From: Chloroflexota bacterium
GTDB lineage: Bacteria > Chloroflexota > UBA11872
DNA length: 34,086 nt
Direction: 5' to 3'
NCBI GenBank assembly: GCA_022824865.1
Contig: JAJDZD010000056.1
Span: 1-34,086, forward strand
The notes below the pieces were generated by a model. It saw only the letters and a program-made list of their open reading frames with translations. It was not told the origin of the DNA and searched no databases. Positions 24,977 through 32,702 of the stretch are shown here, piece after piece. Within the stretch, counting starts at the first letter, position 1, and every line of letters begins with the position of its first letter. A program made the translations under genes and the position numbers.

Positions 24977-26620
24977 TCAGCTAAGCGGTGGGAAGTAGGC
25001 CAACCCCGCTCCGAGGTCGTCCATCGCGACCACCGCGTCGCCCCGCATTCGCGCCCTGATTTCGTGGTCCTGGTGGTGAATCGTCAGGTCGCGCTCGGCT
25101 AGCGGAAACTGCACCGCCACTACTGGTCCGACTTCCGGCTGGCGGAGCCAAAGGCGTCCGTCAACGACGAAGCGTTCGGCCGAATGGCCGTCGACCACAA
25201 TCGCGTTCAGGTCTGCCCACGACGGCACGCGGACGGCAATGTCGCCGGAAATCTTCGGCGTGATCCGCAGGGCATCGCCCGTATACGGAGACTCAATCCG
25301 AACTGCATCGCTCTCAAAGTCGAAGAGCATGTTGACCCGCGTCACCCCGTCGACGGTTGTCGCCACCGTGCGCTGGGCTGCGCACAGGGAGGCTGTTGCG
25401 CCCCCCACGATGTCAATGCTCGGGGTGACCTGGTTCTTGCCGAGCGGAAGATGTCCGTACACGGCATTGAATCCGAAGAGCCCCAGCAGCCGCGTGTGTA
25501 GATCACGCCGCTCGTCGCCGCCCGGCGCCTCGTCCATGAAGCTCAGGTCCCGAACCTGCGACGGCAGCAACTGCGAGCGCAGATACCGCTCGGCGTCCTC
25601 AAAGTAGGCGTCGCCGAAATAGCGTCCCAGGATTAGCGCCGTCTCGATCACGTCGCCCACGTTGTTCATCTCGCCCTGCTCCGGGTGAAAGCTCGGATGG
25701 TGCCGTTCCCGCACCCACCCAACCTCGTCGCGAATCACCCGCAGCCCCTTGTCGTAAAACGCTCGAACACGCCCCAGCAGCCCAAGGTCGTTTGTCTCGC
25801 TGCCGAGCAGTGCCATCCCCGAGAGCGTGCATGTCGTCGAATGGGTATGCGCCCCCAGCCGATCCGCGTCATAGGAACCGTCGGCCAGGAAAAACCGGTC
25901 AGTGGCGTGGGCCGCCAGGTCCTGCGCCATTTCCAGCGCGGCGCCGGAGCCGGTTGCCTGGTGTAGCTTCGTCAGCGGCCCGATCGCACGCCCGACACCC
26001 TCAACAAACGTTGGCCGCGCGGTCATGGGCAACCCGTACGCCGCGCGCACTGCATTCTGATCCCAATCGCCCGCGGCGCTCCAGTAGCGACGAATATCGG
26101 CGATCAGGGCCTCAGCCGCTTCCGCCGCCCGGTCGGATTCTCGGTACCGGGCCAGCGCGTGCAGTCCATGAACGGCCTCACGAATCGAATGCTCGTCCAC
26201 CGACGTCAGCGGACCGCCGGGCGTGCTGTGATTGCACGGCAGCGGCCCGGCGCCCAAGGAGAAGAAGCTCGCCTCCGTGTGCCGTGCGATTACATCCTCG
26301 TCCAGCTCAACGCCCAGCACATCCTCGGCCGCCAGCAGCGCGTCCAGGTGGCGACCCGCCAACTGGATGGCCCCGTGGTACGGGCTGAACCCCAGCCATC
26401 CGTCCGGCCAGATTCGCGTGTACATGTACGGGTAGCCGTTATCCGCGGGGTTGAACACGTTTCCCATTGCGTGGCAGGCCGATTCCACGGCCGCCGGAAT
26501 GCTGGTCGTATTCACATTCGCCACACGGGCGGGCGGGATGCGCGACTCATCGAACGGCGGCCCCGGAATGAACGCGTGCGCGGTCGGCGAAGGCGGCTTG
26601 CGCAACGGCTCGTCGCTCAT
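24977..26620 (-). CDS. Putative six-hairpin glycosidase (GH127/DUF1680-like)
   Basis: This is a 547-residue soluble protein (start ATG at 26620; ATG at 26635 adds five residues). Long helical repeats (SIREAVHGLHALARYRESD, IGPLTKLHQATGSGAALEMAQDLA, DVIETALILGRYFGDAYFEDAERYLR) suggest an (alpha/alpha)6 barrel. It is followed by a beta-rich C-terminal part (DALRITPKISGDIAVRVPSW...) as in DUF1680/GH127-type arabinofuranosidases, where the phrase IAVRVPSW is characteristic. I could not locate the family's catalytic Cys/Glu with confidence. There is no signal peptide. Its start overlaps the upstream BNR gene stop as ATGA. It probably cleaves a glycosidic bond in imported material. Confidence 0.65.
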   Translation of the reverse strand: MSDEPLRKPPSPTAHAFIPGPPFDESRIPPARVANVNTTSIPAAVESACHAMGNVFNPADNGYPYMYTRIWPDGWLGFSPYHGAIQLAGRHLDALLAAEDVLGVELDEDVIARHTEASFFSLGAGPLPCNHSTPGGPLTSVDEHSIREAVHGLHALARYRESDRAAEAAEALIADIRRYWSAAGDWDQNAVRAAYGLPMTARPTFVEGVGRAIGPLTKLHQATGSGAALEMAQDLAAHATDRFFLADGSYDADRLGAHTHSTTCTLSGMALLGSETNDLGLLGRVRAFYDKGLRVIRDEVGWVRERHHPSFHPEQGEMNNVGDVIETALILGRYFGDAYFEDAERYLRSQLLPSQVRDLSFMDEAPGGDERRDLHTRLLGLFGFNAVYGHLPLGKNQVTPSIDIVGGATASLCAAQRTVATTVDGVTRVNMLFDFESDAVRIESPYTGDALRITPKISGDIAVRVPSWADLNAIVVDGHSAERFVVDGRLWLRQPEVGPVVAVQFPLAERDLTIHHQDHEIRARMRGDAVVAMDDLGAGLAYFPPLS

Positions 26621-28506
26621 GGGCTGAAACGCCATAACTCGCCGCTACCGACTGCAGCAAGAATCGTTCGAGGATTCGACTGGGCCTCGGTAATGCTCAC
26701 GCGCTCCACAGCCCGGCCGGCCAGCGGCCCGTCCATCCGTGACCAGTCATGACCCTGGGTGTTGGAGAGATACACGCCGTCACTGGTGGCGGCGGCAACC
26801 AAGCCGTCACGCTCGAAGTCTGGCGAGGCGGTGACCTGCCGAATCGCCACTCCGCCTTCCGCGACCCGAAGTCCTGACCACGGACCACGGCCCGAAGTCG
26901 GAGGCATCGCAATGCGGTCGCGTGCCGCCAGGAGCACGGGCCCAACGTCTGGCTTGAAGCTCGGGGGAATAGCGAGCGAGGCCCAGCCCAAGGACGTGTC
27001 GTACTCGACCCAGGGCATCCACGTCTCGCCCGCGTCGGCGGATCGAATAACCACCAGCCGCTGCGCATCGCCAGCGGCCGCGACCATCGCGCGATCCTGG
27101 CCGAAGTGCGGCGAATAGGCCAAAGCCAGAACCTCGCTGCCGTCGAGCCCCGTCCAGACCGATCGCCACGTATCGCCATGGTCATAGGACTGGAGCAGCA
27201 TCCCGTCCTGAGCACCCACCGTTATGTGGCCGTCGGCAGCAAAGTTCGGTGAAAACTCAAGCAGGTTTGCCGCCGAGTCGTCCGTGAGGCCGCCCGCGCG
27301 CACCCACGATCGGGCGCCGTCGGCGCTCCAGATAATCTGGCCGCCCGCTATTCCGCCAGCGATCCCGTCTCGCCTAAATCCGGGCGACAGCCGCACCGCC
27401 GTAATCGGACCCAATCCCGGGTCATCCAGAGTTGTCGACCAGTTCAACCCGCCGTCGCGCGAAACAAGCACACCGTCCTGCAACGTTCCAAGGACCACCG
27501 TATCGCCGCCGTCGTCCGACCGCGACACCGCCAGATCCAGGATCGGACGGTTGACCAGTCCGACATTTGCCGCGGTTGGCGGGCTGTGCCCGGTCAGCCG
27601 ATAGACACCGCCGCGATCGGTTCCGATAAGCGCACGCCCTTTGGACGCACCCACACAAAGAGCCGAAACCTCGCCCTTCGGGGCAATTGGCTGTTCCTGC
27701 CAGGTCATGGCGCCGTCGCTTGATTGCAACAGCCGGCCACGGCCAGTCGCGGCAACGACCTGGCGGCCTCCGCTGCCGGACTCGGACACGGCGATTCCAT
27801 TGACGGTGTCGCCCTCGGAGCGCCAGACGGTCTCCCAGCGTCCACCGCTATTGGTCGAACGCAGCACCCGACCTGAGACTGTTCCTGCCACGGCGGTTTC
27901 TCGCTCGATCCAGGCCAAACTCTCGATTGGGTCGACGTCCAGGCCCTCCACGAGGTCCCAGCTTCGACAGGCGTCAGTCGAACGCAGCAATGACCCGCTG
28001 TCGGTCGCGGCCAGGACGACTCCACCCTCCGCCGCCCCGGGCGCAACGGCCAGCGCCGAGATCTCGGTGTCTTCCAGGCCGGAAACAAAGCCGTTCCAAC
28101 TCTGCCCTCGATTTCGCGAGACGAACACGCCTTCGTATTGCGTGCCCGCCACGATCATCTGGTCTCGCCCGAAGTCTGGCGAGATAGCGACTCGCGTTAC
28201 CGTCGGCCGAATGCCCCAGAACTCGCGACGAAACCAACTCTCACCGCGATCAAACGACATGTGCAGACCGGAAACAGCCGTCGCCGCGGCCACCACGCCG
28301 TCTCGCTCGAAGTCGGGCGACACGGCCACGTCCTGAACGAACGGGCTGATCAGTCCATTGCCGGTCCACTCCCACCGTTCGCCACCGTCAGTGGATCGAA
28401 ATACGCCAGCCAGCGTCGCGGCAAACGCCGTCCCGGCTCGGTCGTTGGCACAGGCGATCGAGCCAACCGTGCCGCCTTCCAGGGCAAGCAGGCGCTCCCA
28501 GCTCAT
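26617..28506 (-). CDS. Large Asp-box (BNR) beta-propeller protein
   Basis: This is a 629-residue protein made almost wholly of propeller repeats. Each unit combines a line such as SPDFERDGVVAAAT (seen about six times with variants SPDFGRD, SPGFRRD, SPNFAAD, SPHFGQD) with an Asp-box such as STDGGERW, SFDRGESW, SRNRGQSW, STNSGGRW, SRDGGLNW, SYDHGDTW or SADAGETW. I count about eleven Asp-boxes, enough for two propellers. There is no signal peptide or membrane segment. The second BNR protein in the window (7004-7984) has the same box type but lacks the SPDF line. It is coupled to the downstream glycosidase-like gene by an ATGA overlap and lies 43 bases after DppF. Function unknown; glycan binding or scaffolding is possible. 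Confidence 0.83.
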   Translation of the reverse strand: MSWERLLALEGGTVGSIACANDRAGTAFAATLAGVFRSTDGGERWEWTGNGLISPFVQDVAVSPDFERDGVVAAATAVSGLHMSFDRGESWFRREFWGIRPTVTRVAISPDFGRDQMIVAGTQYEGVFVSRNRGQSWNGFVSGLEDTEISALAVAPGAAEGGVVLAATDSGSLLRSTDACRSWDLVEGLDVDPIESLAWIERETAVAGTVSGRVLRSTNSGGRWETVWRSEGDTVNGIAVSESGSGGRQVVAATGRGRLLQSSDGAMTWQEQPIAPKGEVSALCVGASKGRALIGTDRGGVYRLTGHSPPTAANVGLVNRPILDLAVSRSDDGGDTVVLGTLQDGVLVSRDGGLNWSTTLDDPGLGPITAVRLSPGFRRDGIAGGIAGGQIIWSADGARSWVRAGGLTDDSAANLLEFSPNFAADGHITVGAQDGMLLQSYDHGDTWRSVWTGLDGSEVLALAYSPHFGQDRAMVAAAGDAQRLVVIRSADAGETWMPWVEYDTSLGWASLAIPPSFKPDVGPVLLAARDRIAMPPTSGRGPWSGLRVAEGGVAIRQVTASPDFERDGLVAAATSDGVYLSNTQGHDWSRMDGPLAGRAVERVSITEAQSNPRTILAAVGSGELWRFSP

Positions 28507-28549
28507 ACGGACACAGGGCGCAACCGGCCGACGAAAGGCATCGCCGGCC

Positions 28550-29647
28550 TCAGCCGCTGCGGGCCTCGCCGCCGCGCAGCGCTTCGGCCACCGTCACGGG
28601 CGGCACGCCGCCGGAATCCTCGATCTCGCGCCAGAAGTGACATGCCACCGCGTGTCCGTCGCCCGTTTCGGTCAGCAACGGCTCTTCGGTCTTGCAGCGT
28701 TCCTGAGCCCAGGGACAGCGCGGATGAAAGCGGCAGGCCGACGGGGGATTCACCGGACTCGGCACGTCGCCCGGCAGGATGATCCGCTTCCGTTTCGACT
28801 CGATCACCGGATCGGCCACTGGAACCGCGGACAACAATGCTCGCGTGTAGGGGTGCAACGGTCGCTGGTACAGCGTGTCGCTATTCGTGACTTCCACCAG
28901 CTTGCCCAGGTACATCACCGCAACCCGGTGGCTGATGTGCCGCACAACCTTCAGGTCGTGGGCGATAAACAGGTATGCCACTCCCAGGCGCTGTTGCAGG
29001 TCTTGCAACAGGTTGATGATCTGTGCCTGGATCGAAACATCCAGCGCCGACACCGGCTCGTCGCAAACGATGAAGGAAGGCTCGACCGCCAGAGACCGTG
29101 CGGTCGCAATTCGTTGTCGCTGTCCCCCCGAGAATTCGTGCGGATACCGCGACGCCTGCGTACGGCTCAGGCCGACCAGCTCAAGGATTTCCTGAACCCG
29201 GTTGCGGCGGTCCTGGCGGCTCTCATAGAGCTTGTGCACCAACATCGGCTCTTCAATGATCTTTCCAACCGACATCCGCGGATTCAGCGAGCCGTACGGG
29301 TCCTGGAAGATCATCTGCATCCGTCGTCGCGCCCGCCGTTGGGCGTCCGACTTCAGGCTTGTGAGGTTCTGCCCTTCAAACACCACGTCACCCGCCGTCG
29401 GTACTTCCAGCTGCATTACCGCGTTGCCGGTCGTCGTTTTGCCGCACCCCGACTCGCCTACCAGTCCCAGCGTTTCACCGGCCTCGATGCTGAACGACAC
29501 GTCGTCCACGGCCCGCACCCAGCCCGCGTGCCGCCGGATCAACGCGCCGCGCGTAACGGGAAAGTGCTTGACCAGGTGCTTGACGTTGAGTAGTGCGCCG
29601 TTGGACTGTGCTGTCGTGTCGGCTGGGGCAGGGCTGGAGACACTCAC
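28550..29647 (-). CDS. ABC importer ATPase, DppF/OppF type
   Basis: This is a 365-residue ATPase of the peptide/opine/nickel ABC family. It shows Walker [10 protein letters not shown], signature FSGGQRQR, Walker [13 protein letters not shown] and the switch His in FIAHDLKVV. The C-terminal oligopeptide-transporter extension reads [12 protein letters not shown] followed by [12 protein letters not shown], whose cysteines may bind an iron-sulfur cluster, as reported for some family members. GTG start at 29647 overlaps the DppD stop by four bases (GTGA). It is the second ATPase subunit of the importer whose permeases and binding protein are encoded on the opposite strand at 18115-22204. Confidence 0.95.
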   Translation of the reverse strand: MSVSSPAPADTTAQSNGALLNVKHLVKHFPVTRGALIRRHAGWVRAVDDVSFSIEAGETLGLVGESGCGKTTTGNAVMQLEVPTAGDVVFEGQNLTSLKSDAQRRARRRMQMIFQDPYGSLNPRMSVGKIIEEPMLVHKLYESRQDRRNRVQEILELVGLSRTQASRYPHEFSGGQRQRIATARSLAVEPSFIVCDEPVSALDVSIQAQIINLLQDLQQRLGVAYLFIAHDLKVVRHISHRVAVMYLGKLVEVTNSDTLYQRPLHPYTRALLSAVPVADPVIESKRKRIILPGDVPSPVNPPSACRFHPRCPWAQERCKTEEPLLTETGDGHAVACHFWREIEDSGGVPPVTVAEALRGGEARSG

Positions 29648-30639
29648 CGCAACTCTCCTGTCGCTGGGTCGACAATGCAGCGAACCGGATGCCCGGCGCC
29701 CCGATCCTCAAGCGCCGGCACCATCGAGTGGCAGGCATCGCGAACGTATGGGCAGCGCGGCGCATAGGGGCAGCCCTGCGGCAAACCGATCAGATCCGGC
29801 GGCGACCCCGGAATGTTGGAGAGCTTCTCCGACCGATCCCCGGTAATCGTCGGCACGGCCTGCATCAGACCCAATGTGTACGGATGCTGCGGCCGCGCGA
29901 ACAACTCGTGCACCGGCGCGTATTCCACAATGAATCCCGCGTACATCACCGCCACCCGGTCGCAGAACCCCGCGACCAGCGCCAGTTCATGCGTGATCAG
30001 AATCACCGCCATGCCCAGTTCACGCCGTAGTTCCGCCAGCAGCTCGATCACCTGCGCCTGAATCGTCACGTCCAGCGCCGTCGTCGGCTCGTCGGCAATC
30101 AGCAGGTCGGGCTGACAGGAAATCGCCATCGCGATCATGGCCCGCTGCTGCATGCCGCCCGATAGCTGATGCGGATAGTCCTTGACCCGCTCTTCCGGCG
30201 CCGGAATCCCCACCGTGTCCAACAGTTCAACGGCCTTCGCCCGCGCTTCCTGCTTCGTCATGTTCAGATGAAGCCGCAGGGACTCCTCGATTTGCCGTCC
30301 GACCGGGTATACGGGGTTCAGGGAACTCATTGGGTCCTGGAAGATCATGGCGATCTGCGCGCCCCGGATCTCGCGCATCTCATCGGCGGGGACTTGCAGC
30401 AGGTCTTTGCCCCGAAACCGGATTGATCCGCGTGACACGTTGCCGGCCGGACGCGCCACCAGTCCCATGATCGCCAGCGAACTGACGCTCTTGCCGCACC
30501 CTGACTCGCCCACGATCCCGATCGAGTCGCCCTTGTCCAGCTCGTAGGAGATCCCGTTCACCGCGTGGACCATGCCCTCGTCGGTGTCGAATTCCACCGC
30601 CAGGTCGTCCACCTCTAGCAGCGTGCCGTTCTCTGTCAT
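29644..30639 (-). CDS. ABC importer ATPase, DppD/OppD type
   Basis: This is a 331-residue ATPase with Walker A GESGCGKS (about 44-51), signature LSGGMQQR, Walker [13 protein letters not shown] and switch His in LITHELALV. The C-terminal OppD-type extension is [12 protein letters not shown], then [15 protein letters not shown]. The frame is open to 30825, but that part overlaps the hydantoinase B coding sequence. The ATG at 30639 has GAGG about seven bases upstream and overlaps the HyuB stop as ATGA. The other end overlaps DppF. It forms the ATPase heterodimer with DppF for the importer encoded across the window. Confidence 0.95.
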   Translation of the reverse strand: MTENGTLLEVDDLAVEFDTDEGMVHAVNGISYELDKGDSIGIVGESGCGKSVSSLAIMGLVARPAGNVSRGSIRFRGKDLLQVPADEMREIRGAQIAMIFQDPMSSLNPVYPVGRQIEESLRLHLNMTKQEARAKAVELLDTVGIPAPEERVKDYPHQLSGGMQQRAMIAMAISCQPDLLIADEPTTALDVTIQAQVIELLAELRRELGMAVILITHELALVAGFCDRVAVMYAGFIVEYAPVHELFARPQHPYTLGLMQAVPTITGDRSEKLSNIPGSPPDLIGLPQGCPYAPRCPYVRDACHSMVPALEDRGAGHPVRCIVDPATGELR

Positions 30640-32702
30640 TGAATCCTCGCGTCTGCTCGTTGCCCGTATCTCGGCAGCCAGTACGTGCGGTAGCGCGCGT
30701 CGCAATCCTTCGAACAGAACTGGTGGCCGTCGCCGGCGCGCCAGATGTCGCTTGGAATCACCTGCCCGCAAAACACGCAGTTCGTCACGTCGGTTTGCCA
30801 CCAGTCGCCGTCCAGGCGCTCCCAATGACCGCCCTCGGGCGGCTGGGCGTCGCTAGCGGGTCGTAGCGGATCGCGGGCGGTTTGCTCCAGGACGGAGTCC
30901 GCGGCCAAATCCCGACGCAAGGATTCGGTGCCCGCGTCGTCGATCAGGTATCGCCCGTCAATCTCGTCAATCGCCACCCGATACACCTCATGCGCCGCCT
31001 CAGCTGAGACGAACCGCTCGCGGACGTCGCGCAGCACCTGCTCGGGCTCCCGAAGCTCGGGCGCACCGTAGCCGCCCCCGCCGGGGCTCCCAATCAACAC
31101 CTCGTCGCCCTCCCGAAGCTCGATATTCGCGATGCGCGAGTTGCTGGTCGTCCCAAAGGCTTCGCCGAAGGTTTGGAAGGTCGGCGTTCCGGCCGTGCGG
31201 ACGAGCAGCCGCGACGAGTCGCCCGTGTGGCCGCCATAAAGTCCCCACGGCCGCGACACCATGCGGTCGAAGAGCGCCGAAACGGTAATGGAGGGTGCGC
31301 GCACTTCCAGGATGCGGTCCGATCCAAGCCCCCCACGTTGGGCGCCGGCTCCGCCGGAGTCGGTGCGCAGCCGGTAGGCGCGCGCCATGAAGGGATAGCG
31401 TGTCTCAAATATCTCCACCGGTGTGGCTGGGCAATTCCCGTTGGGGACGACCTGGTGGCTGTTGCCGTCGGCCGCGGCCCGACCGCCCCAGCCTACCCCG
31501 TCGAAGTGGTAGTGCACGTAGTAGTGGCCCGTGTCGGGATGTGTGCCGCCAAATAGGAAGTTGCACGATGTGCCGCCGGTCGCCGCCGACACCCGTTCCG
31601 GCACCGCCTGCGCCAGCGCCCCCATCACAATCCCCCAGATCCGCGGATGCGTTTCCGTATTCCCGCCCACCGACGCACCCGGGTGAATCACGTTTACGAT
31701 GGACCCCGGGCGCGCGATCACCGTAATCGGCCGGTACGCCCCGTCGTTGTGCGGCACGTCGTTGTCCGCGAAATGGAAGATCGCGTTGTACACGCCCGAC
31801 GCCGTCACGCCATACGTGCAGTTCAGCACGTGCGCCGCCTGCGGATCGCTCTCCGTGAAGTCCGCCACGATCTCGCCGTCATCCACGATCAGCCGCAGCC
31901 GAATCCAGTCCCGCGCCGGCGGATCGCGCGCATCTTCCATGTGGTCGGCAAACTCGTACTCGCCGTCCGGAATCGAACGAATCTCGTTCCGCATCCAGCG
32001 CTCGGCGTGGTCCATGAGCGCGCTGCTCACCTGCCGAACGGTCTCCAGACCAAACTCGTCCAGCAACTCGTGGCAGCGTCGCTCGGCCACCGTCAAGGAC
32101 GCGATCATCGCGTGAAGGTCGCCCCACGAGTACCGGGGCGCTCGATGGTTCGACATGATCACGCGCCACACGTCGTGGTTGTATTCGCCCTCGCGCATCA
32201 GCCAGACCGGCGGGAGGCGCAGGCCTTCCTGGTAAACCTCGGTAGCCGTCGCCGCAAACCCGCCAACGGCCATGCCTCCGATCTCCACCAGGTGCGCAAT
32301 GTTGGCCACGTAGCCGAAAAGCTCCCCCTCGTAGTACACCGGCTTGATGACCACGTGTTCGGGCATGTGCACGCCCCCGCGGTACGGGTCGTTGTGCACG
32401 ATCACGTCGCCGGGCTTTACGGCGTCGTCGCCCAGTTCCGCGATCAGCCACTTCACCACGAACCGGATCGCGCCGACCTGGGCCGGACAAAACTCCGTCT
32501 GCGCCAACATCCGACCTTCGCGATCAAAGAGAACGCACGAAAAGTCGCGGCTCTCGCTGAAGATCGGGGAATAGGCCGTGCGCATCATCGTCGTGCCCAT
32601 CTCACGGCACACGCCCACCAGCCGGTTGTACAGCACGGTCTGCGTCACCAAATCGCGCGCCGGGTCGGTGCCCACGGCCACCTGTGAAACGCTCACGCCC
32701 AC
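30636..32702 (-). CDS. Hydantoinase B/oxoprolinase family protein with zinc-ribbon tail
   Basis: This is a 688-residue HyuB-family subunit, partner of the HyuA-type protein just upstream. Such pairs act as ATP-dependent 5-oxoprolinases, N-methylhydantoinases or acetone/acetophenone carboxylases. Family segments are clear: MRTAYSPIFSESRDFSCVLFD, the GDVIVHNDPYRGG motif near the N-terminus, and GSPGGGGYG late in the domain. Beyond the usual end (about residue 610) is an extra tail of about 70 residues with CxxC (C642, C645) and CxxxC (C663, C667), probably a zinc site. The start is GTG at 32702, overlapping HyuA by ten bases; GTG at 32696 would give a four-base GTGA overlap. The pair likely hydrolyses or carboxylates the imported substrate or a derivative. 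Confidence 0.88.
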   Translation of the reverse strand: MGVSVSQVAVGTDPARDLVTQTVLYNRLVGVCREMGTTMMRTAYSPIFSESRDFSCVLFDREGRMLAQTEFCPAQVGAIRFVVKWLIAELGDDAVKPGDVIVHNDPYRGGVHMPEHVVIKPVYYEGELFGYVANIAHLVEIGGMAVGGFAATATEVYQEGLRLPPVWLMREGEYNHDVWRVIMSNHRAPRYSWGDLHAMIASLTVAERRCHELLDEFGLETVRQVSSALMDHAERWMRNEIRSIPDGEYEFADHMEDARDPPARDWIRLRLIVDDGEIVADFTESDPQAAHVLNCTYGVTASGVYNAIFHFADNDVPHNDGAYRPITVIARPGSIVNVIHPGASVGGNTETHPRIWGIVMGALAQAVPERVSAATGGTSCNFLFGGTHPDTGHYYVHYHFDGVGWGGRAAADGNSHQVVPNGNCPATPVEIFETRYPFMARAYRLRTDSGGAGAQRGGLGSDRILEVRAPSITVSALFDRMVSRPWGLYGGHTGDSSRLLVRTAGTPTFQTFGEAFGTTSNSRIANIELREGDEVLIGSPGGGGYGAPELREPEQVLRDVRERFVSAEAAHEVYRVAIDEIDGRYLIDDAGTESLRRDLAADSVLEQTARDPLRPASDAQPPEGGHWERLDGDWWQTDVTNCVFCGQVIPSDIWRAGDGHQFCSKDCDARYRTYWLPRYGQRADARIQ

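Noticed and set aside
30640..30825. N-terminal extension of DppD
   Set aside because: It overlaps HyuB coding sequence in another frame. The ATG at 30639 has a ribosome-binding site and gives the usual OppD start.
31647..32687. 346-codon open frame on the plus strand rich in Arg, His and Val
   Set aside because: It lies entirely antisense to the clear HyuB coding sequence and has the composition of a shadow frame.
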